A stretch of DNA of 64,000 nucleotides from an uncultured Acetatifactor sp. (GCA_947625255.1 CANQNT010000003.1:1-64000), one strand, 5' to 3'. Shown: positions 18,071 to 27,091, counted from the stretch's first letter. The notes: generated by a model not told the origin, from the letters alone. Numbers and translations: made by a program.

Positions 18071-18678
18071 TCACTCATTGATATCCACCAGTTCGTAAGA
18101 ACGGTTTCCAAGACCGATTTTCTCTGCGTGTTCCAACGTATGCGGTCCGTTTCGGGACTCAATGCGTTTTACAAGGGAGGCCCCATCGCCATCTTTCTGC
18201 TCATAGATCAGGTCAATGCAGGCCTGATCCAGCGCCACGGGGTCGGCAGACGCTAAAATCCCAATATCGTGCACATCTGGTTCAGCAGGGTTGCCGTCGC
18301 AGTCGCAATCGACAGACAGACGTCTGAACCACACCTTTTATCAGTTGGGGATCCAGGTAATTGCTGGCGGGCGGCTCGCCGGTAGAGAACTTTACCGCTA
18401 CTTTGCCGGCAGGCTCCCATCCAAGAGGCTTCATAAATTGCCAGCATCCCCTCCGCGCTGATGTCAGAGGTAAAATACACAATGGCGGCATCTTCACTGT
18501 TGTCCTCGGATTCCGGGTTGGACGAATTGCCCTCGGATTCCGGGTTCGACGGATCGTCATCGGATTCCAGCGGTACTGTATTTTCTGCCGTCTGATTTTC
18601 TGCCCCGCCCGTCTCGGACGCAGTTTCCTGACCGCAGCCGGAAAGCAGCAAGACTATCACAAGAAATAGAGACATCAA
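18071..18678 (-). pseudogene. DUF362 lipoprotein with internal deletion and frameshift
   Basis: The N-terminus is a lipoprotein (MMSLFLVIVLLLSGCGQ) with a PESE-rich linker. It then reads into IVYFTSDISAEGMLAIYE, changes frame, continues as LGWEPAGKVAVKFSTGEPP and LDPQLIKGVVQ, and jumps directly to RLSVDCDCDGNPAEPDVHDI, the C-terminal third of DUF362 proteins. About 120-150 residues of the middle are missing, including the part that normally precedes this block. The C-terminal end (ASADPVALDQACIDLIYEQ, NGPHTLEHAEKIGLG) is well preserved. This is a recent pseudogene at the distal end of the redox cluster. Confidence 0.85.
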
Positions 18679-18731
18679 AAGCGATAAACGGTTTTCACAG
18701 GTTCACTTCCTTATTTCAACTCCTATACTGT

Positions 18732-19460
18732 TTAATTGATTTCAAGTTCATTCGCCCACGCAAGTACATCTTCGGCAGAAGCACCGGCGGAAAAGCGGCG
18801 TCCGTCAAGCCATGTGGCTCCGTCCGCGGCTGATCTCAAGGCTGAATCGCTGCTGCCGAATCCGCTGCTTGCGGAGGTACAGAACGCGACCAAGGTCTTG
18901 CCGGTAAAGTCATAGCTCTCAATAAAGGTACTCATAATCCGCGGCGCTTCGCCCCACCAAATAGGATAGCCGATGAACACCACATCGTACTGCTCCATAT
19001 TCTCCACAGAGCCGGAAATCGCGGGGCGGACGCTGGTGTCGTTCATTTCCACTGACGAGCGGCTCTCGGAATTGCCGTAATCCAAATCTTCATCCGTATA
19101 GGGGTGCTCCGGCATTATTTCATAGAGGTCCGCGCCAAGCCCGTCCGCCAGCTTTTGTGCCACGCCCTCCGTGATATTCGTCGCGGAGAAGTAAGCGACA
19201 AGGATTTTGCTTCCTTCCGGCTCGTCACTGGGCTCCGAAGCAGAATCATCAGGCTTTGAATCAGGCGTCTCGCCGGGCTGTTCGCTTTCTTCCCCTGTTT
19301 CAGAAGGCGTTGTGGCCTTATCTTCCGTTTGGGAATTGTCTGCGGCATTTTGTATCGAATTGCTATTGCTGTCATCGCCGGCAGGTCCCTTGCCGCTGGC
19401 GCAGGCGGCAAGGGATAGTACCATCACCACTGCCAATAAAACCTTTGCAATTCTTTTCAT
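18732..19460 (-). CDS. Flavodoxin-domain lipoprotein
   Basis: A 242-residue exported protein. The lipobox is LSLAACASG (mature N-terminal cysteine at about 20), followed by a Ser/Glu/Pro-rich linker to about residue 85. A flavodoxin domain follows: ILVAYFSATNITEGVAQKLA for the FMN phosphate loop, and VFIGYPIWWGEAPRIMSTFI. A C-terminal TLVAFCTSASSGFGSSDSAL completes it. It would carry out flavin-dependent electron transfer at the outer face of the membrane. It follows the CMD-cupin gene after three bases and probably belongs to the same operon. Partner proteins are not identified. Confidence 0.88.
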   Translation of the reverse strand: MKRIAKVLLAVVMVLSLAACASGKGPAGDDSNSNSIQNAADNSQTEDKATTPSETGEESEQPGETPDSKPDDSASEPSDEPEGSKILVAYFSATNITEGVAQKLADGLGADLYEIMPEHPYTDEDLDYGNSESRSSVEMNDTSVRPAISGSVENMEQYDVVFIGYPIWWGEAPRIMSTFIESYDFTGKTLVAFCTSASSGFGSSDSALRSAADGATWLDGRRFSAGASAEDVLAWANELEIN

Positions 19461-19463
19461 TTT

Positions 19464-20219
19464 TTATTTCAAACCTCCATACTGTGCATCATCCACCGGC
19501 TCCAGCCATTCATTGGAGCCGTTTTCTCCCGGCACCTCGATTGCCAGGTGACTAAACCAGCTGTCCGGGGCCGCTCCATGCCAATGCTTGACGCCTGCGG
19601 GAATGTTGATGCAATCTCCCGGCTTCATTTCTTTCGGCTCTTTGCCCCACTCCTGGTAGTAGCCGCGTCCGGCCACGCAGACCAGAATTTGTCCGCCGCC
19701 TTTGTCGGCGTGATGGATATGCCAGTTGTTCCGGCAGCCCGGCTCAAAGGTCACATTGAAAACGCCCACCTGAGCGGTGGAGATGGGGGCAAGGTAGCTC
19801 TGCCCGGTAAAATACTGTGCAAAAGCGTCGTTGGGTGCGCCAATAGGGAACGCCATTGAAGCGGCATGAGCGGCTTTTGCGTCCTCCATATGAGCGTCCT
19901 CCGTCCACACTGTTTTTGCCAGATTGAATACCGCCCACGCCTTCGGCCACCCGGCGTAAAATGCCGCGTGGGTGACAATGGCGGCGATTTCCGCTTTCGT
20001 CACCCCGTGGGCCTTGGCGTTTTGCAAATGATAAACGAGAGAGTTGTCTGTAATGCCCGACGACATCAGCGCCACCACGGTGATGATACAACGGGTTTTC
20101 ACGTCAATGTCCTGATTGTTCCAGTTCTCACCAAAGAGAACATCATCGTTATAATGGGCGAAATCCGGCGCAAAATTGCCAAGCTGATTTCTGCCCGCGG
20201 TCTGAGTAATTTTTTGCAT
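19464..20219 (-). CDS. Carboxymuconolactone decarboxylase-like and cupin fusion protein
   Basis: A 251-residue protein. The N-terminal half (LGNFAPDFAHYNDDVLFGEN, RCIITVVALMSSGITDN, EIAAIVTHAAFYAGWPKAWA) is an AhpD/CMD-type alpha-helical domain. It lacks the CxxC of AhpD: the segment reads TRCII and THAAFYAGWP. The C-terminal half is a cupin (NVTFEPGCRNNWHIHHADKGG, WGKEPKEMKPGDCINIPAGV, KHWHGAAPDSWFSHL) with several metal-ligand histidines. The start at 20219 is set by AAGGAGGG. Such fusions travel with aldo/keto reductases and flavodoxins in Clostridia and Bacteroides. Substrate unknown. Confidence 0.88.
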   Translation of the reverse strand: MQKITQTAGRNQLGNFAPDFAHYNDDVLFGENWNNQDIDVKTRCIITVVALMSSGITDNSLVYHLQNAKAHGVTKAEIAAIVTHAAFYAGWPKAWAVFNLAKTVWTEDAHMEDAKAAHAASMAFPIGAPNDAFAQYFTGQSYLAPISTAQVGVFNVTFEPGCRNNWHIHHADKGGGQILVCVAGRGYYQEWGKEPKEMKPGDCINIPAGVKHWHGAAPDSWFSHLAIEVPGENGSNEWLEPVDDAQYGGLK

Positions 20220-20314
20220 ATTTGTTTCCCTCCTTGTTACCATCTCGACTGACGTCTCGATGGCGTGCTGTCAAACACCGATTGACGCAAGCGTCATCGG
20301 CGCTTTCCTCGTTA

Positions 20315-21325
20315 TTAAACCACGTTTCCTGCTTTCTGTTTCCCGTTCTGCGCCATCACGCCGACCAAGGCATGAGGAACATACAGTTCCTCCAGATAGC
20401 CGGTCTCATCCTGCGTCAGTTCCAGATCCACGGCCCGGACAGCGCCGTCCACATGGGAGAACTTCGTGGTGCCAACCACGGGGGCGGTCACTTTTGTGAG
20501 AAGCCACGCCAGGGAGATTTCCGTCATGGAGACGCCGCGTTTCTCCGCCAGCTCCGCCACCCGTTCGATGATCTTTCCGTCCGTTTCCGCGGTGGCGTCG
20601 TACTTGAATTTGGCGTAGGCATCTTCCTGAAGTCTCTTGGAGGTTTCGCCGGGGCGTTTGGAAAGCCGTCCGCCTGCCAGGGCACTGTATGGCGTCATGG
20701 CAATGTTCTGGTCGGCGCAGAAAGGAGCCATTTCCCGCTCCTCCTCCCGGGCGATCAGGTTATAGTGTCCCTGAATGGATACAAATTCAGTCAAGCCATG
20801 TTCTCTGGCATAGAAATTTGCTTTGGCCAGCTGCCACGCGAAGCAATTTGAGATGCCGATATACCGGGCCTTGCCGGCCTTTACCACGTTGTGCAGCCCA
20901 TTCATGATTTCCTCCATCGGGGTATGGTAATCCCACATATGGTAAATGTAGAGGTCAACGTGGTCCATGCCAAGATTTTTGAGGCTTTGATTCAAATAGT
21001 TCTCGATATGCTTCTGTCCGCTGACGCCCGCGTCGATCTCATCCTGGGTGCGGGGCGTGAATTTCGTGGCGACTACATACTCGTCGCGTTTCGCAAAGTC
21101 CCGCAGCGCCTTTCCCACATACTGCTCGCTGGTGCCGTTCTGGTAGGCGATAGCGGTATCATAGAAGTTGATTCCCAGTTCCAGACCGTGCCGGATGATC
21201 TCTCTTGTCTGCGCTTCGTCCACCGTCCAACTGTGCTGCCCTGTAGCCGCGTTGCCGAAGCCCATACAGCCCATGCAGATACGGGAAACTGTCAGGTCAG
21301 ATTTGCCGAGTTTTGTGTACTTCAT
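20315..21325 (-). CDS. Aldo/keto reductase
   Basis: A 336-residue NADPH-dependent oxidoreductase with the TIM-barrel AKR signature. It reads YTKLGKSDLTVSRICMGCMG; the catalytic Asp and Tyr are in INFYDTAIAYQNGTSEQYVG, the Lys in YVVATKFTPRT, and the His in LYIYHMWDYHTPMEE. ALAGGRLSKRPGETSKR, lower in the protein, is near the cofactor phosphate site. It is in the same direction as the CMD-cupin and flavodoxin genes. The natural substrate cannot be read from the sequence. Confidence 0.94.
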   Translation of the reverse strand: MKYTKLGKSDLTVSRICMGCMGFGNAATGQHSWTVDEAQTREIIRHGLELGINFYDTAIAYQNGTSEQYVGKALRDFAKRDEYVVATKFTPRTQDEIDAGVSGQKHIENYLNQSLKNLGMDHVDLYIYHMWDYHTPMEEIMNGLHNVVKAGKARYIGISNCFAWQLAKANFYAREHGLTEFVSIQGHYNLIAREEEREMAPFCADQNIAMTPYSALAGGRLSKRPGETSKRLQEDAYAKFKYDATAETDGKIIERVAELAEKRGVSMTEISLAWLLTKVTAPVVGTTKFSHVDGAVRAVDLELTQDETGYLEELYVPHALVGVMAQNGKQKAGNVV

Positions 21326-21337
21326 ATTCTGGCCTCC

Positions 21338-21556
21338 TTAAAGAACTGTCTCGACCCAAGCCTTGAGACTGGCCGCTGATTGTTTTTTCCCGGAAAAATC
21401 GTAACTCTCCAGAAAGCTGTTGAAAATTGTCGGCGCTACATACCGCCGGATGGGGAAGCCCAGCAGGATCGCGTCGCATACCGCCTGTGCCAGTTCCTTT
21501 GCAACACGCTCCGTCGTTCCACTGGCGCTGAAATACGCTACTAATGGTTTGCCCAT
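21338..21556 (-). pseudogene. Flavodoxin remnant with in-frame deletions
   Basis: Only 72 residues remain. KPLVAYFSASGTTERVAKELAQAV (FMN loop) joins directly to DAILLGFPIRRYVAPTIFNSFL (normally about 45 residues later), then to YDFSGKKQSAASLKAWVETVL. A normal flavodoxin of this type has about 160-180 residues, so two internal segments are lost and part of the FMN site is missing. The reading frame remains open. The GFPIRR block has also lost the WW of the usual GYPIWW. Confidence 0.75.
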
Positions 21557-21621
21557 GTTCTTTCGCTCCTTTCCTTATTTTTGTCCTGCACTGCAGGATA
21601 TTCAGGTATCCCTTTAGGAGT

Positions 21622-22155
21622 TTATAAAGATTTTCCAAGCCGCCGGGCTTCTCCCATGTGGCGACTGCCCCGTGTCATAGACGGGGTTCCACAGCCTGTG
21701 CCGAGGATCATACCACAGTCGGTAAAGTTCATATACCGGCACAGTTTTTTGTAATGCTCCGCCAGATAGGGCATCACATCGTCGCCCACGTCCCACGCGG
21801 CGGCAATCAGCGCCGTTTTCAGGTGTTTTGCAGACAGCTTACAAGTGAAGCTGTAAAAGCGGTCGATCACCATTTTGAGCTGTGCCGACATTCCAAAGTA
21901 GTACACCGGCGTAACAAATACCGCCATATCCGCGGAAAGCAAGGCGTCCCTGATCTGCTGCATATCATCCTTTTGCACGCACGGCCCGTTCATGCCGCAA
22001 TGCTCACAGCCAAGACAGGGGTGGATGTTCATATGCGCCGCATCCAACTCCACAACGGTATGACCGGCCTCCTGCGCGCCCTTCACAAACTGCTCCGCCA
22101 GCAGATTGGACGATCCTTTTTTGTGAGGACTACTTTTTATGATTACAATTCTCAT
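21622..22155 (-). CDS. NAD(P)H-dependent FMN reductase, flavodoxin-like fold
   Basis: A 177-residue protein of the NADPH-dependent FMN reductase / multimeric flavodoxin family: MRIVIIKSSPHKKGSSNLLAE, with the SSPxxxGSS flavin phosphate loop. A CLGCEHCGMNGPCVQKDDM cluster of cysteines follows, then FVTPVYYFGMSAQLKMVIDRFY. The cysteine-rich insert is common in iron-sulfur flavoproteins, but here it lacks the clear 4Fe-4S spacing. It overlaps the tetR gene by four bases (22152-22155). Confidence 0.9.
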   Translation of the reverse strand: MRIVIIKSSPHKKGSSNLLAEQFVKGAQEAGHTVVELDAAHMNIHPCLGCEHCGMNGPCVQKDDMQQIRDALLSADMAVFVTPVYYFGMSAQLKMVIDRFYSFTCKLSAKHLKTALIAAAWDVGDDVMPYLAEHYKKLCRYMNFTDCGMILGTGCGTPSMTRGSRHMGEARRLGKSL

Positions 22156-22787
22156 TTCCCCGCCTCCCGATTCAATAATTTCCTAACACAGTTATAGGTG
22201 ATCTCATAAATCGTCATAAATACATAGTTGACATTTGCCTTTTCCATTGCCGTCCGCTGTTTCTCGGTGACAAAGGTGTACGGGTAGATACCGAACATAA
22301 ACGGGAAGAAAGTGTAAATAAAGTCCTGCTTCTCGGAAACCGCCATATTCGGGAAATATTTATTGAGGCCAGACATCACGGTACGGATAGATTCCCCATA
22401 CACGACCTTGAACGCCGCAAGATGTTCGGGTCTGCTGCCGGTTTCCATGTCGTAATGGTTCATGGACATGATTTTCAAAAGCTGGGCGCGTTTCTCCAGA
22501 GAATGGGCCAGCATACCGGCAAATTCGTCCTTTGTCATAAGCTCTGTCTGCTCCATCGTTTCCCGCAGGGAGGCAATCCACATTTCATATTCCCGTTTCA
22601 GCAGGGCCAGGAAGATTTCTTCCTTCGTCTGAAAATAGTTGTAAATGGAAGTGCGGGTAAAGCTCGTGACATTCCCGATCTCCTTTATGGTGATCTCCTT
22701 GAAGCTCATGGTCTGATAGAGCTTTTCGCACGCATTTATAATCTCCTCCCTGCGGGCCTCTGTCAGTTCAGGTGATCCTTTGGGCAT
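22152..22787 (-). CDS. TetR-family transcriptional regulator
   Basis: A 211-residue regulator. The N-terminal helix-turn-helix is seen at about residues 28-55 (SFKEITIKEIGNVTSFTRTS, IYNYFQTKEEIFLALL), and the C-terminal part is a helical ligand domain. It follows the flavin reductase after 12 bases and overlaps the FMN reductase. It most likely represses this whole cluster by binding the two TGACAnnnTGTCA sites at 23388-23435, inferred from their position over the promoter. The ligand is unknown. Confidence 0.9.
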   Translation of the reverse strand: MPKGSPELTEARREEIINACEKLYQTMSFKEITIKEIGNVTSFTRTSIYNYFQTKEEIFLALLKREYEMWIASLRETMEQTELMTKDEFAGMLAHSLEKRAQLLKIMSMNHYDMETGSRPEHLAAFKVVYGESIRTVMSGLNKYFPNMAVSEKQDFIYTFFPFMFGIYPYTFVTEKQRTAMEKANVNYVFMTIYEITYNCVRKLLNREAGK

Positions 22788-22799
22788 GGGTGAACCTCC

Positions 22800-23354
22800 T
22801 TATTTTTCCGGTGCTTTTTTGAAAGACAGGCACTTGCCGATCACTTCACCGGTTCTCAGATATTGATAGGTCGGGAACTCAAACAGCACCGGCTTTAAGG
22901 TGTCGTAATCAACCTTGCCTTTCTCGTTCAAATTCTTTTCGTCCACATAGGTGTTATCAATGGTGCAAATGAAACTCTCAAAATTAGGGGTGTTGTACAC
23001 ATCCGCCACACTGCACTCTATCGTCAAAGGCGATTTACGAATGATCGGTGTCCCGTTTTCCCCAAAGTCATACTCAAATACCGCGGACTTATCTGCTTTT
23101 GCGCCGCTGACGGAACCAACATAGTCCGTTTCCGGCAGCATCTCTTCATCGACAAGGTTAATAGAAAGCTTTTTTGTCTCCTTGATGCAGCCGTTGATAA
23201 AGTGTGGCGCGGCAAGGCTGACCATCACCCGGTCATGGCCGATGATACCAATATGGGCGACCAAAGTCCATGTGGGCTTTTCGCCGTTCATCGCTCCTAT
23301 AACAGTTACGGGCGTAGGGTAAAGCGCAAGCAATGATCCAACATTTTTCTTCAT
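22800..23354 (-). CDS. Flavin reductase-like domain protein
   Basis: A 184-residue protein of the flavin reductase / split-barrel FMN-binding family: YPTPVTVIGAMNGEKPTWTLVA, DRVMVSLAAPHFINGCIKETK, KLSINLVDEEMLPETDYVG, and VYNTPNFESFICTIDNTYVD. It is the first gene after the TetR-type operator and probably the first in the operon. It may supply reduced flavin for the neighbouring flavodoxins, though that is inference. Confidence 0.9.
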   Translation of the reverse strand: MKKNVGSLLALYPTPVTVIGAMNGEKPTWTLVAHIGIIGHDRVMVSLAAPHFINGCIKETKKLSINLVDEEMLPETDYVGSVSGAKADKSAVFEYDFGENGTPIIRKSPLTIECSVADVYNTPNFESFICTIDNTYVDEKNLNEKGKVDYDTLKPVLFEFPTYQYLRTGEVIGKCLSFKKAPEK

Positions 23355-23387
23355 GGTTTCGTTACCTCCAGACTCGCTTATTCATTC

Positions 23388-23436
23388 TGACACTATGTCA
23401 GCATATTTAGTATAGCACTTTCTGACACTGTGTCAA
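23388..23436 (-). promoter_or_regulatory. TetR-type operators around the redox operon promoter
   Basis: TGACACTATGTCA (23388-23400) and TGACACTGTGTCA (23423-23435) share the same 5-bp arms. On the minus strand TTGACA (23431-23436), a 16-base spacer and TATACT (23409-23414) form a promoter. One operator covers the -35 and the other follows the -10. This is a typical arrangement for repression by the TetR protein encoded at 22152-22787. Confidence 0.85.
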
Positions 23437-23597
23437 TACGTCTGAGAAAAGTTTTTTAGATTTTTTCGCCGAAGACAACAGGTCTCGATATAAAAACAAA
23501 ATCAGCAAATAAGCATAACATGAAAAGCTTTTTATCTGCTGACTTATATTTTCCGGCAGCGGATCGACAACGCCGCCAAGCTCATATTCTCCCGATT

Positions 23598-23813
23598 TTA
23601 AGTCTTCAAGTCTTTGTGCGCACATCGCCGCTTTTTCTGATAGCGGGCTTCCTCGCTGTCCTCGCTGTCAAAATAACCGTTTGCGTTTACCCTTGATGTC
23701 GGGCGACGCCATATAGCGGACGTTGAGATCACCTTGCTGTGATCGACCTTCCCGCTCTTTGGGAAAGTTTTGTCCCACTCCCGTGTCAATTTCAGATCTT
23801 CTTTTTTCATCAT
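23598..23813 (-). pseudogene. N-terminal remnant of an alpha/beta hydrolase
   Basis: The reading from 23813 (MMKKEDLKLTREWDKTFPKS, then GKVDHSKV) matches the start of the dienelactone-hydrolase-like alpha/beta hydrolases commonly found in such redox clusters. It then degenerates into unrelated sequence after about 35 residues and has no catalytic triad. A further open stretch on the same strand (23407-23625) shows no recognised homology and is not called a gene. Confidence 0.6.
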
Positions 23814-23952
23814 GGTCTTGCCAGCCTTTCCGTGTGCGACCTCTTTCTTACCTTTACAGTATAGCACCTTGAAACGCTCTTCCCTAATAGTTATAACGAA
23901 TATCGTGATGTTTAATTTAGGAATATCATGATTCCGTACGGAGGATATCTAT

Positions 23953-24120
23953 ATGGAAATTCGTACTATAAGATACTTCCTCGCCATCGCAAAAGAAGAA
24001 AACAGGACAAAGGCCGCGGAGATTCTTCATGTTACGCAGCCCACGCGCTCAAAGACGCTGCGGGCATTGGACCTTCGCGCCGATTGCGGAACGTTTCCTT
24101 TCGCAGATCAAAAGAAACTT
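23953..24120 (+). pseudogene. LysR-family regulator, N-terminal remnant
   Basis: MEIRTIRYFLAIAKEENRTK, AAEILHVTQPTRSKTLRALD is the N-terminal winged helix of a LysR regulator. The expected LSRQL has changed to RSKTL, and the effector-binding domain is absent. The piece stops at the 3' end of the GH42 gene, with which its open frame overlaps. It was probably the divergent regulator of the redox cluster before a deletion. Confidence 0.7.
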
Positions 24121-26138
24121 CGCGAAAAAATGGGATGTGACGATACCATTTTATTTATGACGATGTAATCATATCCGTTAAGCAGTATCGTTTCCCCTTT
24201 TACCACAATCCTTCTTTCCTCCGTGCTAAAATTCATTACAAAAATATATCCGTTCCGTTCCCGAACCATCACGTCTTTTACATACTCCGTATCGACTATT
24301 TTTGATACATTCCTATTTTTTAAAACATCGCCATACAATTCAGACAGAAAATCACTTTCCGTATTGCAGGCTATGTAATATGCAAATCCCTGCCCATACT
24401 GCTTTTTGGATACGGCACATAGTCCCTTATAAAAATCATGCTTGTATTCCGCTAATATTTCCGCCCCATCAACCTCAACAAGCTCGCAGCACGTTAAGGC
24501 TTTATAGTTCTTTCCTTTGTATTCAAACTCATTATATTCATCATCACAGATTGCATCCGTTTCATTTACCTTTATTCCGAAGACATCGTTTAATGAGTAG
24601 GGCGCAAATACGGGATTTCTGAGCGTTCCGCTAAAGCATAGATCATTTTCGTTTACCAGTCCGCTGTAATAAGTCATTACAAAATCGCCGCCATTTTTTA
24701 CAAATTCGCGGATTTTCCTTGCAGTATCCGGCTTAAACAGATAAAGCATCGGTGCGGCTATTACCTTATATTTTGAGAAATCCGCCTCCGAGCTGATTAC
24801 ATCCACATTCACATAATTTTTTAAAAGCGCATCATAATGGAGCTGCGGCCTGGATTCAAAAAACCTTTTATTTCTTGTAATACCTCTCTGCTCATATAAT
24901 GCCTGTATATTATCAAAATCATAAATGAGAGCCACTTCCGCCTTTACTTCCGTCCCCTTTAAGCAGGATATTTCTTTCAGCTTTGCACCCACTTCGCATA
25001 CATCGCGAAATACTCTTGTATTTCCGCTGCCATTATGGTCGATAACCGCGCCATGGAATTTTTCAACGGAACCATTTGATTTGCGCCATTGAAAATATTG
25101 AACGGAGTCTGAACCACAGGCAATCGTCTGCATTGCGCTGAGCATATGCATTTTGGGACGCTTAAGCTTGCATACCTCAAACTGACTCGGTACGCTCGGC
25201 ACACTTTCCATGAGATAAAACGGCTTACCCTTAAATGCCCTGGCATAATCAAATGTAAAACCGGCCCCAACCGCGTTTTCCCATTCCGTAGATTTCTCTT
25301 TCTGACAATGCCACCTCGGATAGCTGTCCCAGCTTACAACGTCAAGTATTTTCGCCAGATGATCATAATTGATGCCACAGTTCACATGAAACATATTTGT
25401 GGTGACGGGAAGATCAGGATGATATTTTTTTACCGCTTCTTTTTCCATTTCAAGGAAGTTGATCTTCAGGTCGGAAGAAAACCTGTAATAATCAACTACA
25501 AGCGCATGCTGGTACATTTCACCGTGTTGTGCAGGCGGCTCTATTTCACGAAAATCCATGTATTTATGGCTCCAGAAACTCGACCAATATTGCTTATTTA
25601 ATTCCTCTATCGTACCATATTTCTTTTTCAGCCATTTTCTGAAATTTTCCGCACATTTTTCACAGTAGCATCTGCCGTACATTTCATTCGATAAATGCCA
25701 CATAATCAGCGCCGGGTGGTGCGCATACCTTTCAGCCAACTTCTCATCAATCAGCCGTACCTTTTCCCGCCATATTTCGCTTGACTCACAGTGATTTTCA
25801 CGACCGCCGTAAAGCATACGAACACGATTTTCAGAAGTTCTCATAACCTCAGGATATTTTTTCGCAAGCCATGGAGGTCTTGCTCCGCTTGGTGTTGAGA
25901 GAATCACATAGATGCCGTTTTCATACATTTCGTCCATTATTTTATCCAGCCATTCAAACGTATAAACGCCCTCCTGTGGTTCTATGCTCGTCCATGAAAA
26001 CACGCCCAGCGTTACGACATTCACACCCGCCTGCTTCATAAGTCGTATATCATCCTCCAGCACTTCCGGATGATCAAGCCACTGGTCAGGATTATAATCA
26101 CCGCCATGTAAAAATTGCCTGATTTCTTCCAATTTCAT
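24108..26138 (-). CDS. Beta-galactosidase, glycoside hydrolase family 42
   Basis: A 676-residue GH42 enzyme releasing terminal beta-galactose. It starts LHGGDYNPDQWLDHPEVLED, typical of the family. The acid/base glutamate lies in IMWHLSNEMYGRC and the nucleophile glutamate in FYLMESVPSVPSQF. Zinc-site cysteines are seen in NHCESSE and CYCEKC. The trimerisation and small C-terminal beta domains follow. There is no signal peptide, so it is probably cytosolic and acts on imported oligosaccharides. A GGAG site precedes the ATG at 26138. It is 65 bases after nanK in the same direction and may belong to that operon. Confidence 0.95.
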   Translation of the reverse strand: MKLEEIRQFLHGGDYNPDQWLDHPEVLEDDIRLMKQAGVNVVTLGVFSWTSIEPQEGVYTFEWLDKIMDEMYENGIYVILSTPSGARPPWLAKKYPEVMRTSENRVRMLYGGRENHCESSEIWREKVRLIDEKLAERYAHHPALIMWHLSNEMYGRCYCEKCAENFRKWLKKKYGTIEELNKQYWSSFWSHKYMDFREIEPPAQHGEMYQHALVVDYYRFSSDLKINFLEMEKEAVKKYHPDLPVTTNMFHVNCGINYDHLAKILDVVSWDSYPRWHCQKEKSTEWENAVGAGFTFDYARAFKGKPFYLMESVPSVPSQFEVCKLKRPKMHMLSAMQTIACGSDSVQYFQWRKSNGSVEKFHGAVIDHNGSGNTRVFRDVCEVGAKLKEISCLKGTEVKAEVALIYDFDNIQALYEQRGITRNKRFFESRPQLHYDALLKNYVNVDVISSEADFSKYKVIAAPMLYLFKPDTARKIREFVKNGGDFVMTYYSGLVNENDLCFSGTLRNPVFAPYSLNDVFGIKVNETDAICDDEYNEFEYKGKNYKALTCCELVEVDGAEILAEYKHDFYKGLCAVSKKQYGQGFAYYIACNTESDFLSELYGDVLKNRNVSKIVDTEYVKDVMVRERNGYIFVMNFSTEERRIVVKGETILLNGYDYIVINKMVSSHPIFSRSFF

Positions 26139-26203
26139 TTTCTTTTCTCCTAAATTTTATCACTCAAAATAAGATCAAAGTCAAATACGCGACGCGATGG
26201 GAC

Positions 26204-27091
26204 TTATGATGCCCTCATGCTCTGGTAATGATAAAGCGCCCCCAGCATGCCGGCATCGTTTCCATGCCGCGCAAAGGCAATCTCCGTGTGGGCCGCCATA
26301 TGAGGAATCAGTTTACTCTTCACGGCGAACTCCATTTTCTCTTTCAGATATTCCTGCTGTGCCATGATGCCGCCGCCCAGCACCACGATCTCCGGATTCA
26401 GCACATAGCAAATATTGGCGATTCCCGTTCCCAACACCTCCACCATCTCATCAATGGCACGGATACATACCTCGTCCCCTTCCCTGGCAAGGGCGAAAAC
26501 CCGATAACCATCCCAGGCCTCCTCCGGTTCCCCTTTCCAGGCCGCCACCTTTTTGGTCAGGACGCTGGCAGCCCCCAGGGTCTGAAAATCACTTTCCCCC
26601 ATATGCATATAACCCACTTCACAAGCCGCTCCGCATCCGCCGTGCCAGATCCTTCCCCCCATCACGGCACAACCGCCGATGCCTGTGCCGATGGTCAGCA
26701 TCAACATGCTGTCATGGCCCATGGCGGCGCCCGATACAAATTCAGCCAGTCCCGCGCAGTTCACGTCGTTTTCCGCCTCACAGGGAAGGCCGAACCGCTC
26801 ACCCACGGCTTTCTTATAATTGGTACCCACGAAATTGGGGATCAGGGGAGCGGAATGAATGATCTCCCCTTTCCGGCAGTCCACCACGCCGGCCGAAGAG
26901 ACCGCCACGCCGCAAATATCCGGCCCCCCTCGCAGCTCCTCCACAATGTCACAGACCTTGGCCAAAATCCCGGCCCCGCCCAGCCAGCTTTCCGTCTTCC
27001 TGCTCTTTCGCAGCACGATCCGGCCATCCTCCCGGATCAGACCGTATTTGATTGCCGTACCGCCGATATCAATACAAATATATTGATTCAT
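26204..27091 (-). CDS. nanK: ROK-family kinase, probable N-acetylmannosamine kinase
   Basis: A 295-residue ROK protein: the phosphate-binding YICIDIGGTAIKYGLI (N-terminus), VAVSSAGVVD, AENDVNCAGLAEF and MLTIGTGIGGCAVMGGRIWH. The usual ROK zinc motif CxCGxxGCxE is absent (here HGGCGAACEVGYMHMG). The start overlaps the nanA 3' end by 23 bases, with GGAGGCAAAAG upstream. The specificity assignment to ManNAc rests on the neighbouring nanA and nanE; by sequence alone it could be a glucokinase or another ROK sugar kinase. Confidence 0.85.
   Translation of the reverse strand: MNQYICIDIGGTAIKYGLIREDGRIVLRKSRKTESWLGGAGILAKVCDIVEELRGGPDICGVAVSSAGVVDCRKGEIIHSAPLIPNFVGTNYKKAVGERFGLPCEAENDVNCAGLAEFVSGAAMGHDSMLMLTIGTGIGGCAVMGGRIWHGGCGAACEVGYMHMGESDFQTLGAASVLTKKVAAWKGEPEEAWDGYRVFALAREGDEVCIRAIDEMVEVLGTGIANICYVLNPEIVVLGGGIMAQQEYLKEKMEFAVKSKLIPHMAAHTEIAFARHGNDAGMLGALYHYQSMRAS

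Noticed and set aside
23407..23625. A 72-residue minus-strand frame next to the redox operon promoter
   Set aside because: Part of it overlaps the TetR-controlled promoter and operators; no homology or ribosome binding site, so probably debris.
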